Origin: CAYRHJ01 sp964424105
GTDB taxonomy: Bacteria; Planctomycetota; Phycisphaerae; UBA1845
NCBI GenBank assembly: GCA_964424105.1
Contig: CAYRHJ010000022.1
Coordinates: 1-32,804, forward strand
Reading direction: 5' to 3'
Length of the DNA: 32,804 bases
How positions within the stretch are numbered: position 1 is the first letter of the stretch; every line of letters begins with the position of its first letter. The translations under genes and the position numbers were made by a program. Shown piece by piece: positions 22,833 through 31,576 of this stretch. The notes under the pieces were generated by a model. That model saw nothing but the letters and a program-made list of their open reading frames with translations. It ran no database searches and had not been told where the DNA came from.

Positions 22833-23411
22833 ATGGCGCGGATAGAGGGCGTCCAATCTCGTGAAGCCGGTCTGTTTACCAAGATTGCGTATTTCATGAC
22901 CAAGCGGAAGCTGGGTCGAGTGATCATGCCCATCATGATTACGGCTCATCACCCGCGATTGCTGCGTGCCCAGGCGCACATGGAACTGGGTCAGGAGGCT
23001 GCCAAGACGCTGCCGGCAGCCTTGAAAGCTTTGGTTCAGGTGAAGGTGGCCATGATGATCGGCTGCCCCTTCTGAATCGACATCGGGTCTGCGGTCGGCA
23101 GACAACTAGGGTTGACGGAGGCCAAGTTGCGGGCGTTGGGGGATTTTGAACGGGACGCGGCGCTATCGGACAACGAGCGCTTGGCCTTGCGCTACGCGGC
23201 GGGAATGACCCAGACGCCCGTTGAGGTTTCCGGCGAGCTGTTTCAGCAACTTGAACAAGTATACGACCGCCGCCAACTGGTTGAGTTGACGTCCTGCATC
23301 GCCTGGCAAAACTATCGAGCGCGGTTTGACCATGCCTTCGGGATCGAGGCCGACGGGTTCTCCGAAGGTAGTTACTGCCCGATTCCGGAGCATGCCCGTC
23401 TGCGTGATTGA
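22833..23411 (+). CDS. Carboxymuconolactone decarboxylase/AhpD-like protein with in-frame UGA, candidate selenoprotein
   Basis: A 192-residue protein if the UGA at 23073-23075 (codon 81) is read as selenocysteine. GAGGAG lies 6 nt upstream of the ATG. The first 80 residues (ITAHHPRLLRAQAHMELG...VKVAMMIGCPF) and the part after the UGA (IDIGSAVGRQLGLTEAKLRAL...ELTSCIAWQNYRARFDHAFGIEADGFSEGSYCPIPE) are in one frame and together make a full-length family member. Relatives carry CPFC followed by IDIGS, so the UGA replaces the second redox cysteine, giving C78-P-F-U81. Proteins of this fold act as alkylhydroperoxidase-type thiol reductants. A SECIS-like hairpin follows at once. Alternatives are a nonsense mutation or a sequencing error of one base (TGC or TGT to TGA). 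The Sec machinery is not in the window. Confidence 0.85.
23073..23115 (+). promoter_or_regulatory. Candidate bacterial SECIS element
   Basis: Starting at the UGA, the mRNA can form an outer helix TCGAC (23077-23081) with GTTGA (23111-23115, one G-U pair), an internal loop, and a 6-bp inner helix GTCTGC (23087-23092) with GCAGAC (23098-23103). The apical loop GGTCG (23093-23097) has G in its first two places and begins 17 nt after the UGA. Both the loop G and the distance fit the bacterial SECIS rules I know (loop 16-37 nt from the UGA). Confidence 0.72.
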
Positions 23412-23514
23412 TTCACAGGAAGGCGCCGCAAGCACAGTGTAGTATCAGTGCTCCCAGTGGTTCGTGGCATATTGACTTGCGTGTTCGAGATTCATCAAGG
23501 GCCGATCATCGGGA

Positions 23515-23544
23515 CCCCACCCATCGCTGCGCGATGGATGGGGC
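23515..23544 (-). repeat. Palindromic repeat type A, minus strand
   Basis: CCCCACCCATCGC/GCGATGGATGGGG arms around TGC. On the minus strand it is followed by TCCCGATGATC, the same tail as at 12104 and 12274. Confidence 0.75.
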
Positions 23545-23578
23545 ACCCGCGCGAATGCGCGCGTATTTGACTGCATTT

Positions 23579-23681
23579 CTGGATTCCGGCGTTCGCCGGA
23601 ATGACGAAGCGCGGGGAAATGACGAAGCGCGGGGGGCCGCTCGCTTTGCGCTTGCGGCTCGTGAAAGACTTGGTCGCGGGG
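23579..23681 (+). repeat. 103-nt composite repeat, copy 2
   Basis: Counterpart of 19871-19973 in the same orientation: type C palindrome (23583-23602), spacer, reversed GA hairpin (23635-23661) and the CTTGGTCGCGGGG end. In this copy one GA is changed to AA. Confidence 0.85.
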
Positions 23682-23700
23682 TGGATATTGTAGGGAGAGA

Positions 23701-23752
23701 AGACCGCTCGCTTCGCGCTCGCGGCTCGTGAATGACTTGGTCGCGGCTCTGA
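23701..23752 (-). repeat. 52-nt GA-hairpin composite
   Basis: On the minus strand it reads TCAGAGCCGCGACC, a short joint, then a complete GA hairpin with GC/GC core and loop GCGAA ending in GCGAGCGGTCT. The right arm could pair with either left arm, so two alternative folds are possible. Confidence 0.75.
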
Positions 23753-23811
23753 AGGACCGCGTAGTCCCGCGCGATTGCGGATTGGAAAAATTTCGAGTTG
23801 GCGTTGTGATT

Positions 23812-26586
23812 CTACTTTCCTTCCAGCCAATTCGAACCCCAGGCGATATCGACGCCGACGGGCACGTCGAGCGGGATGGCATTGCACATCTTGTCGCGGA
23901 TGAAGGCGGCTTCGGTTTCAACATCTTTCCGGGATGTCTCGAAAACCAGCTCGTCGTGAACCTGTATCAGCAGGCCGGTCGGCCGGCGGTCGGCTTGAAT
24001 GCCACGATGAATGTCAATCATGGCCCGCTTGATCAGGTCGGCAGCGCTACCCTGAATCACCGTGTTGACGGCGATGCGCTCGCCGAAGGCCACCTGCTGC
24101 CGATTGCGCGAATGCAATTCGGGAACGGGGCGACGTCGGCCCAGGATGGTTTCGACAAAACCACGGTCGCGGGCGTCTGCGATGGTTCGATCGATGAAGC
24201 CGCGGATTCCGGGGTAGCGATTGAAATAGGTGTCGATGAAATCGCGAGCCTCGGCGACGGGAATGCTGAGCGAACGGGCAAGCCCGAAAGGCGTCTGGCC
24301 ATAGATGATTCCGAAGTTGACGGCTTTTGCGGCGCTGCGCTGCTCCTTGGTCACGTCATCCACGGCTACCGCATTGACCTGGGCGGCGACGGCTACGTGA
24401 ATGTCCTGGCCTTCGATAAAAGCGCGGCGCAGGGCTTGGTCAGCGCTGAAATGGGCGAGGACGCGCAGCTCGATCTGCGAGTAATCCGCGGTGAGCAGGA
24501 CGTCATCCGGCTGGGCGGGGACGAAGGCTCGACGAATCTGGCGGCCTAGGTCGGACCGGATGGGGATGTTTTGCAGGTTGGGGTCGCTGGATGATAGTCG
24601 GCCGGTCACCGCACCGGTCTGGTGAAACGACGCGTGAATGCGATTGGTGCGCGATACGATCATCTGCGGGAGCGTGTCGACGTAGGTGCCCTTGAGCTTG
24701 GTCAGTTCCCGATATTCGAGCAGCAGCGGCGGAATCGGATTGTTGCTTGTTGAGGCCAGTGTGGTCAGCGTGTCCGCGTCGGTGCTTCTACCGGTCTTGG
24801 TTCGCCGCACGACCTGAAGCCCCTGTTCGTCAAACAAGACGGTGGCCAACTGCCTGGTGGAGTCGATGTTGAAGGTGTGGCCTGCTTTGTCGATGATGCT
24901 CCGCGTCAATTCGTGCATTCGGTCGGCCAGCGCGTCGCTCATTTTCGCCAGAATCTTGGTATCAATGGAGACGCCTTGGTGTTCCATCTCCGCGAGCACT
25001 TCGACGACGGGCATTTCCACGTCTTCAAAGAGCGCGCGAACGTGATGGGATTGAATCTGGTCGGCGAAATGTTCGCACAGTTGCCAGGTGACGTCCGCGT
25101 CGGCGCAGGCATAATCACAAACCCGATCAGAGGGGACCTGGTCGATGGGGATTTGATCCTTGCCGCGGCCTATCAGATCGCGGATGGGCGTCATTTCGAT
25201 GCCCAGGATTTCGGAACCGAGTTGTTTGAGGCCGTGCGAGGCGCGGAGCGGTTCGAGCAGAAAGCTGGCGATCATGCTATCGAACCATAGGCCCCGGACG
25301 TTGATGCCCGCTTGTCGAAGCACGACGAGGTCGAATTTCAAATGGTGCGCGCATTTTCCGATCGCGGGGTTTTCGAAGGCGGGTTTGAGGCGATCGACCA
25401 CGACGTTGAGCGGCAGCGACTCGCCAACGGCAGCTCGAACGGGGATGTAGAAGCCTGTGCCCGCCTGCCAGGAAATTGAAATGCCTACCAGATCACACGC
25501 AACGGCGTTCAAGCCGGTTGTTTCGGTGTCGAAGGCGAAGCGCTTTTGTCGGCTGAGCAGGTTCGCAAAGCGCTCCAGTTCTTGCGGCGTGTCGACGAGT
25601 CGATAGTCGGTCTTGCTGCCGGGATGCTCGGTTCGTTGCATTGGCGCGTCGATGACCGGCGCGGCGATGGAAGATTCGTGTGTGGCGTCCGATGGATCGC
25701 GATCGGGTGGCCGTGCGAAGGTGGGAAGCTGTTCGGTGAGCCGGTTGAAACCCAGCTCGTCGAACAGGGGGCGCACGCGGTCCACGGCGATGCCTTGATA
25801 TCGGGCGGCCTGTAAATCAAAATCGAAAGGCACGTCGCGGCGGAGGGTCACGAGCTGCCGGGTCAGCTCGATCTTGTCCACGAAGGCTCGGACGTTTTCC
25901 TTCATTTTGGGGGTCAGCTCGTCAGCGTGATCGAGGACGGCCTGTGCCGTGCCATACTTTTGAATCAGTTTCGCGGCGGTCTTGACGCCGATCCCCGGCA
26001 CGCCGGGAATGTTGTCCACGCTGTCGCCGGCCAGCGTTTGAATCTCGACGGCCTGTTGCGGCCAATAGCCTTTCTTCGTTTGCAAGGCGGCAGCATCTAG
26101 CACCGCGTCCTTGCTCGCGTCATATAACAGCACGTTGTCGGTGATGAGCTGTTCAAGGTCTTTGTCGGTGCTGACCAGGAAAACGGTCAGGTTATTGTGG
26201 CCGTGGCGCTCCGCAATGGTGGCCATCAGGTCGTCGGCTTCAAATCGCGGCATGGAGTAAATGGGGATGCCCATGGCATTGACGATGGCGATGATGCGGT
26301 CCATTTGCGGAGCGAAGTCCTCCGGGGGTGGATCGCGGTGGGCTTTGTATTGCGGGTCAAGTTCGCGGCGGAAGACGGTTTCGTCACTGACGTCCAGCAC
26401 CATGGCCAAATAGTCGGGTCGGCGATTGCGGAGCAGATTGAATAGGGTCGCGACGAAGGCGTGTACGGCCTTGGTCGGCTCGCCGGATGGCGACGTCAGC
26501 CGACTGAATGGCGCGTAGTAAGCGCGAAAAATCTGATAGAGGCCATCGATGACGTATAGACTTTGGGGCATGGGATGGGCCATCAT
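23812..26586 (-). CDS. polA: DNA polymerase I
   Basis: A 924-residue enzyme for Okazaki fragment processing and repair synthesis. Domain order: 5' nuclease with helix-hairpin-helix (residues 1-290; FEADDLMATIA, GVPGIGVKTAAKLI), 3'-5' proofreading exonuclease (about 335-510) with FDTETTG near 351, HHLKFDLVVL, and DYACADADVT all intact, and the polymerase domain (about 520-924). Motif A is DYSQIELR near 700, motif B RSAAKAVNFGIIYG, motif C QVHDELV near 877. Keeping the exonuclease residues separates it from Taq-type enzymes. The start is uncertain, with Met at 26586, 26583 and 26571 and no clear ribosome site. It is divergent from the giant secreted protein, with 63 nt between them. Confidence 0.97.
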   Translation of the reverse strand: MMAHPMPQSLYVIDGLYQIFRAYYAPFSRLTSPSGEPTKAVHAFVATLFNLLRNRRPDYLAMVLDVSDETVFRRELDPQYKAHRDPPPEDFAPQMDRIIAIVNAMGIPIYSMPRFEADDLMATIAERHGHNNLTVFLVSTDKDLEQLITDNVLLYDASKDAVLDAAALQTKKGYWPQQAVEIQTLAGDSVDNIPGVPGIGVKTAAKLIQKYGTAQAVLDHADELTPKMKENVRAFVDKIELTRQLVTLRRDVPFDFDLQAARYQGIAVDRVRPLFDELGFNRLTEQLPTFARPPDRDPSDATHESSIAAPVIDAPMQRTEHPGSKTDYRLVDTPQELERFANLLSRQKRFAFDTETTGLNAVACDLVGISISWQAGTGFYIPVRAAVGESLPLNVVVDRLKPAFENPAIGKCAHHLKFDLVVLRQAGINVRGLWFDSMIASFLLEPLRASHGLKQLGSEILGIEMTPIRDLIGRGKDQIPIDQVPSDRVCDYACADADVTWQLCEHFADQIQSHHVRALFEDVEMPVVEVLAEMEHQGVSIDTKILAKMSDALADRMHELTRSIIDKAGHTFNIDSTRQLATVLFDEQGLQVVRRTKTGRSTDADTLTTLASTSNNPIPPLLLEYRELTKLKGTYVDTLPQMIVSRTNRIHASFHQTGAVTGRLSSSDPNLQNIPIRSDLGRQIRRAFVPAQPDDVLLTADYSQIELRVLAHFSADQALRRAFIEGQDIHVAVAAQVNAVAVDDVTKEQRSAAKAVNFGIIYGQTPFGLARSLSIPVAEARDFIDTYFNRYPGIRGFIDRTIADARDRGFVETILGRRRPVPELHSRNRQQVAFGERIAVNTVIQGSAADLIKRAMIDIHRGIQADRRPTGLLIQVHDELVFETSRKDVETEAAFIRDKMCNAIPLDVPVGVDIAWGSNWLEGK

Positions 26587-26649
26587 ACGAGATGGCGGCA
26601 GGAAATTACAGGGCGCTCATTCGGACTGTGCATTGGATTTTGACGGGTC

Positions 26650-29600
26650 ATGTGCCAACCGGGTATTACGTTTGATCGCAGGAGAAGAGGCCGTCGCACG
26701 GGCTGCGTTTGTGGACTCGCGGCGATTGGTTTCATGATGGTTTCAGGCGCCGTGGCCCAGCCGCAGCTATTCATCAACGAAATCGACGTCGATCAGTTCG
26801 GCACCGACACCAGGGAGTTCGTCGAAATCTACAACGGGGGGAATGAAACGATCGACTTCGATTTTAATCCGCACGTGCTGGTCCTGTTCAACGGCGCGGA
26901 TGACATGCTGCCGGTCATCGACGGTTCCTATTCGGCTACGACGTTGACCGGCCTGCTGCCGCCCGGTGCATTTCTGGTTTTGGGCGGGGTGCAGACCCCG
27001 AATGTGGATATTCTGATCGGCAACGGCGGATCGAACCTGCTGCAAAACGGCACGGACGCAGTCGCGATCTACGTGGGAACCGCCAACGACTGGGTGGGGC
27101 AGCGGGCGCCGACGACAATCGGCCTCGTCGACGCGATTGTCTATGGCACCGACGACGACGACGATCCAGCGCTTTGGGCGTCGTTGGGACAATCGCGGCA
27201 ATACGACGAATGGAACGAGCAGGGCAACGTCGGCGCGGTGTTTTCCATCGCACGAACACCGGACGGCGGATTCTGGGAAACCGGCGCCACGCCTACGCCC
27301 GGCACGTCGAACGACGCATCGCCACCTGTATTCGCGCTGCCCGGCGCCACGCTGTTGCATCGCAACCCGCCCACACAGATCTTGGTGGAATTGGTGGGCC
27401 AAGGCGGCGTGGGGACGTTGCGATTCCGCGTTCGATCGACACCGCTCAACGGCACACTTTTTCATAATGGCCAAGCCATCACTGGATCGGGCGGCACGAC
27501 GCTGCCCTTGGTCGTCACGGGCGTGCTGAGCTATCTGCCCCAAACCGGATTTGCGTCGGTTGATGCGTTTGAGTTCGATGTCGTGGATGGGTTGGATCGC
27601 ATTTCCGCGGCGGAAAGGCAGGAGTTGGCTGTTCAAGCGGGCGGCGTGGTCATCACCGAAATCATGCACACACCGGGCACGTTCTTCGATCCGCAGGACC
27701 AGCGCGTCTATGAATTCGTCGAGATTTTCAATCTGACCGGTAGCGCCGTACCGTTGACCCGCTTCGATGGCAATCTGCGGTCGGCGGTGGACACGACGGA
27801 CAACTTGATGACGAATGGCCAGCCTGCCGTCATTCCTGCGCGATCCGCGCGTATCATCGCGCCGGGCGGGCTGACCGAATCATCGGATCGCGATTTCGCT
27901 TGCGAGTGGGGTTTGGACGAATCCGAAATCGTACGCGTGCCGCACGAAGTCTACGAGAACCTGTTCAACGGCTCGCGATTGCTTCTGTTTGGGGCGGGCG
28001 GCACGCTGCTCGACGCGGTCTACCTGAATCCGCCGAATTTCTGGACGCCGGTTCCGGGCGGCTCGCAATCCGTCAAGGAGGCGTTTCTGGACATCTGCGG
28101 CGGCACACTCAATACGATTGGTAACGATTGCGTGGTGGTTTGGCCCTATTCCGGGCCGGAAAACCAGCTCGGTCTTCGCACATCGCACAGTGGAGCGGGA
28201 CTGGGCAGTCCGGGCTACGTTCCGTCCGGTTTGGCGACCAATTTTCAGCCGCTGCCGCCGTGTCTTCCGCCTCCCGTCGGGGCGTGTTGTCTTTCATCGG
28301 GCGTTTGCGGTGCGATGACCGTCGACCAATGCGCGGCGCGTGGCGGGACCTACGCGGGCGACTATGTCACCTGTTCCGCCGCACCTAAATGCCCACCGCC
28401 ACCGACGGGCGCCTGTTGCACGTCAAACGGGAGTTGTATAGAAACTGATTCGGAGAGTTGTTCCATCGCGGGCGGCAACTACCATGGCCATCACTTGACC
28501 TGCACCCAAGTAGCATGCACGTCACAGATATCGTTGGTGATTAACGAAATCGAGTACACCCAAGCCGGCGCGGATTCGGCGGAATACATCGAGATTTACG
28601 GGCGACCCGGCTGGGACTTGCTGGGATATTCCATCATTCTTTACAACGGCGATCCGTCCCAGCGCCGCGATTATCGCACGATCTTGTTGGCGGGCAAGGT
28701 CCCACCAGACGGCTTCTTTGTCGTCGGATCAGCCGAGGTCCCAAACGTGGACATGATCGCCTTTGCAACCGACGGCATGCAAAACGGCGAGCCGGACGGC
28801 GTTGTACTGATGGATCCATTGAATCGCGTGGTGGAAGCGTGGGCCTATGGCGGGTCGTTTCTTGCCGAAGACGGTGCCGCGGCCGGCGCTATTCTGCGCG
28901 ATATGCAGGTCGTCGACCGAATGAACGAAACCAGCGGCCCCCGCGACGAGGTGACTCTGCAACGGATTCCCAACGGGATCGGGCCATGGATGATGACAAC
29001 GGACGGCGGGCTTGGCCGGGACGGGACACCGGGTTCAACCAATGCGCATCCGTTGCCCGCGGCCCACGGCGCCTGCTGCCAGCCGGATGGTGCGTGCTTG
29101 CCTTTCCTGGAACCACAGAGCTGCGCCGCACCCCAGGGAACGTATCAAGGTGATGCGACGCTATGTGACAGCCCCTGCGTCATTCAAACGGGAGCCTGTT
29201 GTCTGCCCAACGGTGAATGCGTTTCAACGGATCCCATCGACTGCCAGATTGAACTAGGCACGTTTCACGGAGTTGGAGTGTTTTGCGTAGCCGTTGGGCC
29301 CTGCCCGCAACCGCCGCTCGGCGCTTGTTGTCTGGCAGGAGGGAATTGCTTCACGGAGGACTTGTTCGACTGTGAGCGCGTAGCCGGCGACTATCAAGGC
29401 CACGGAACCACTTGCGACGGCGTCGGTGGCTGCGGCACAGCCTTTCCATTCAGCATCAACGAGATTCACCGTAACGACATCGGTGTCGATGATCGGGAGT
29501 TCATCGAAATACGCGGGCCGGGCGGCACGTCGCTGTTCAATTTGACCGTCGTTGAAATCGAAGGTGACTACAGTGTGGCCGGGCAAGAAGGCAGGATCGA

Positions 29601-30282
29601 CTCCATTTGGACGATGGATGGTTTCGCCATGCCGGGAGACGGCCTGTTCGTGTTGGGCGATCAAGCCATCGACGAACGAGACCTGACGCTGGGCGAAACC
29701 AACCAGATCGAAAACGGCACCGCCACCTATCTATTGATTGAAAATTTCGACCTGGCTAACTTTCCTCTGGGAACCGACATCGATGTGGATAATGACGGCG
29801 TCGCGGACCCCGGCACGAACCTGGGCGGCATCCTTGACGCAGTGGCTTTTGCCGATGCGGGAATTGACGGCGTCCCTCCGCAAGTCGATCGCACCTACTA
29901 CAACGCCGTCACCGTTGGCCCGGCTGGAACGTCCGCCCCGGCGGGTGTAGCTCGGCGCGTCGACGGTCTGGACACCGAATCGCCGTCCGACTTTTGCCAA
30001 CTCGGTCTAGCCGGCAACGGAAGCGATGGCCAACCTCGCGCAACACCGGGCCAAAATAACGTTTGTGTGCCCTGCGGAATACTGGGAGACGGCGACTTGG
30101 ACGGTGAAATCACGCTATACGACTTTGGACGCTTACAGATGTGTCGAACCGAAGGCCTCGGGCCTATTGATCCGCCGGTCTATCCTCTGTTCTGTCGTTG
30201 CCATGATTTCGACGCCGACGGCGACATTGACCTCGATGACTTCCGCCGATTTTCACAGGCCGCGCTGTCGATTCACCCCTGA
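26650..30282 (+). CDS. Giant secreted protein with lamin-tail domains, six-Cys repeats and dockerin-like end
   Basis: A 1210-residue exported protein. A basic start (RRRRGRR) and hydrophobic core end at GAVAQ near residue 36. Four lamin-tail-like units begin with an I/VNEI or ITEI strand at about 41, 334, 630 and 936 (each with EFVEIYN or EYIEIYG type continuation). Between units 1 and 2 lies an Ig/cadherin-like stretch (TPLNGTLFHNG...LSYLPQTGFASVDAFEFDVVDG). Five six-Cys repeats start at residues 544, 587, 807, 848 and 891 (GACC...G.C). The end (1147-1210) has two calcium-loop segments, GDGDLDGEITLYDF and DFDADGDIDLDDF, like type I dockerin. It is probably a surface or matrix protein held by calcium-dependent docking. 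No cohesin is in the window. Confidence 0.9.
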   Translation: MCQPGITFDRRRRGRRTGCVCGLAAIGFMMVSGAVAQPQLFINEIDVDQFGTDTREFVEIYNGGNETIDFDFNPHVLVLFNGADDMLPVIDGSYSATTLTGLLPPGAFLVLGGVQTPNVDILIGNGGSNLLQNGTDAVAIYVGTANDWVGQRAPTTIGLVDAIVYGTDDDDDPALWASLGQSRQYDEWNEQGNVGAVFSIARTPDGGFWETGATPTPGTSNDASPPVFALPGATLLHRNPPTQILVELVGQGGVGTLRFRVRSTPLNGTLFHNGQAITGSGGTTLPLVVTGVLSYLPQTGFASVDAFEFDVVDGLDRISAAERQELAVQAGGVVITEIMHTPGTFFDPQDQRVYEFVEIFNLTGSAVPLTRFDGNLRSAVDTTDNLMTNGQPAVIPARSARIIAPGGLTESSDRDFACEWGLDESEIVRVPHEVYENLFNGSRLLLFGAGGTLLDAVYLNPPNFWTPVPGGSQSVKEAFLDICGGTLNTIGNDCVVVWPYSGPENQLGLRTSHSGAGLGSPGYVPSGLATNFQPLPPCLPPPVGACCLSSGVCGAMTVDQCAARGGTYAGDYVTCSAAPKCPPPPTGACCTSNGSCIETDSESCSIAGGNYHGHHLTCTQVACTSQISLVINEIEYTQAGADSAEYIEIYGRPGWDLLGYSIILYNGDPSQRRDYRTILLAGKVPPDGFFVVGSAEVPNVDMIAFATDGMQNGEPDGVVLMDPLNRVVEAWAYGGSFLAEDGAAAGAILRDMQVVDRMNETSGPRDEVTLQRIPNGIGPWMMTTDGGLGRDGTPGSTNAHPLPAAHGACCQPDGACLPFLEPQSCAAPQGTYQGDATLCDSPCVIQTGACCLPNGECVSTDPIDCQIELGTFHGVGVFCVAVGPCPQPPLGACCLAGGNCFTEDLFDCERVAGDYQGHGTTCDGVGGCGTAFPFSINEIHRNDIGVDDREFIEIRGPGGTSLFNLTVVEIEGDYSVAGQEGRIDSIWTMDGFAMPGDGLFVLGDQAIDERDLTLGETNQIENGTATYLLIENFDLANFPLGTDIDVDNDGVADPGTNLGGILDAVAFADAGIDGVPPQVDRTYYNAVTVGPAGTSAPAGVARRVDGLDTESPSDFCQLGLAGNGSDGQPRATPGQNNVCVPCGILGDGDLDGEITLYDFGRLQMCRTEGLGPIDPPVYPLFCRCHDFDADGDIDLDDFRRFSQAALSIHP

Positions 30283-30291
30283 ACGCGCCTT

Positions 30292-30555
30292 TCAGCCATC
30301 GCGCTGCATGCGGTCGATATCCTCTCGCAATTCAGGGCTAAGATAAACATTGTCAATATCGGGAAACTGGGCTAAATCGCGAAGAATACGCTCGTATTGG
30401 GTCACAACGTCGGCTGCCACATCCACGAACAGCACCCACCGCCGCCCTATCTTGCACAGCCCGCCGCCGTGACCGGCCAAATCCTCCCGACGAATCTCGA
30501 CGTCAAGATTCCCAGCCGCTTCCAACAGGGCATCCACTTTCGCCTCCAGGTCCAT
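30292..30555 (-). CDS. Small conserved protein of unknown function
   Basis: An 87-residue protein from the ATG at 30555, or 102 and 120 residues from ATGs at 30600 and 30654. The body (LDVEIRREDLAGHGGGLCKIGRRWVLFVDVAADVVTQYERILRDLAQFPDIDNVYLSPELRE) has a glycine-rich turn, alternating strands and a helix, and reads like a conserved cytoplasmic family I have seen without a name. Codon use and the in-frame shape argue that it is real. The shortest start is preferred because conserved-looking sequence begins there and it leaves room for the divergent kinase gene. It converges on the secreted protein gene with 9 nt between stops. Confidence 0.72.
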   Translation of the reverse strand: MDLEAKVDALLEAAGNLDVEIRREDLAGHGGGLCKIGRRWVLFVDVAADVVTQYERILRDLAQFPDIDNVYLSPELREDIDRMQRDG

Positions 30556-30632
30556 GGACCAAGGTCCCTTCAAGTTTCGCACGATGATTGGTCGATGCAT
30601 CACTAGGGTATGTCCATCACGAGGATCCGCCA

Positions 30633-31433
30633 ATGGCCCGTCCCTCCAATCCAAGCCAACTTCTCGCCAAGTCCGCTCAGCGGAGCGAAAAACCGGACGT
30701 CAACGATCTTCATGTGGAGATCGCCCGGCTCAAGCAGCAGGTCCGCCATGTCCAGCGGCTGGCCTCGTTGGGAACCACGGCCGCGACGCTGGCCCACGAG
30801 ATCAACAACCTGATGACGCCCATTCTGGGATACGCACAATTCGCCCTCTCACGCGACGATCTCGCCCTGAAAAACAAAGCCCTCCAGTCAACCGTCTCGC
30901 AGATCGACTCCGTCCTGGCCATGACCCACCGGATTCTCAACATGTCCGCCGACGAACCCGTGGCCTTCGAATCCGTGCCGATCGCCCATGTGATTCATGA
31001 TGCCATCGGAAGCCTCTGTCGTGACCTGGGCAAGGACGGAATCACGTTGACCGTTGACGTGAGCGACGACTTGATCGTCCGCGCGCATCCCAAACATTTG
31101 CAGCAAGTATTCTTCAACTTGCTGCTCAACGCACGCGACGCCCTGCACAGCCGACCAGGACAAGTCATCATCCGTAGCCAACGCACCGACGACAAGAAAT
31201 TCTCCGTCAGCGTTTCGGACACCGGAGACGGCATTCCGCCCGACGTGCTCCCTTCCATCTTCGACGAATTCTTCACCACCAAGTCCAATGGCCACCCTTC
31301 TCGCAAGAAGGGATCAGGATTGGGCCTATCCATCTGCAAGGATATCATTGAGGAGCACGGCGGAACCATCGACGTTCAAAGCAAACCGGGCCAGGGCACG
31401 ACATTCATCCTCACCCTGCCGCAAGGCGACTAA
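30633..31433 (+). CDS. Orphan histidine kinase
   Basis: A 266-residue cytoplasmic sensor kinase with no membrane helix. GAGGA lies 7 nt upstream of the chosen ATG. A short coiled segment (about 20-45, EIARLKQQVRHVQRLASLG) precedes the dimerisation/phosphoacceptor helix with His55 in LAHEINNLMTPILGYAQF. The ATP-binding domain has the N box QQVFFNLLLNARDAL, G1 DTGDGIPPD, F box IFDEFFTTK and G2 GSGLGLSICKDIIEEHGG. No input domain such as PAS or GAF is fused and no response regulator is adjacent, so its signal and partner are unknown. Confidence 0.92.
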   Translation: MARPSNPSQLLAKSAQRSEKPDVNDLHVEIARLKQQVRHVQRLASLGTTAATLAHEINNLMTPILGYAQFALSRDDLALKNKALQSTVSQIDSVLAMTHRILNMSADEPVAFESVPIAHVIHDAIGSLCRDLGKDGITLTVDVSDDLIVRAHPKHLQQVFFNLLLNARDALHSRPGQVIIRSQRTDDKKFSVSVSDTGDGIPPDVLPSIFDEFFTTKSNGHPSRKKGSGLGLSICKDIIEEHGGTIDVQSKPGQGTTFILTLPQGD

Positions 31434-31520
31434 TATGACAGCGCTCATACCCGGGAATCATGGCGAGCCGAGGGCGGCGGCCACTTTACGAAACCGGATC
31501 GACAAGAACTCATAGTTGGC

Positions 31521-31538
31521 GTCATCGGATACGATGAC
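31521..31538. other. Hairpin downstream of the kinase gene
   Basis: Perfect 7-bp inverted repeat GTCATCG/CGATGAC with loop GATA, 88 nt after the kinase stop and 39 nt before the next start. No T-run; possible weak terminator or operator. Confidence 0.35.
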
Positions 31539-31576
31539 AGGGGTTGGCATAAATCAGAAGGCACGTGGGAGATTCC

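Larger units (their letters stand above)
23412..23811. other. Repeat-filled gap between the AhpD-like gene and polA
   Basis: No gene. It holds a type A palindrome, the second 103-nt composite repeat and a 52-nt GA-hairpin composite, all reading on the minus strand. The last 60 nt before the polA end show nothing, and no polA terminator is visible. Confidence 0.75.

Noticed and set aside
23112..23411. Separate small gene starting at TTG 23112
   Set aside because: It is in the same frame as the upstream part, lacks its own ribosome site, and completes the same protein family. It is treated as the part after the UGA of one gene.
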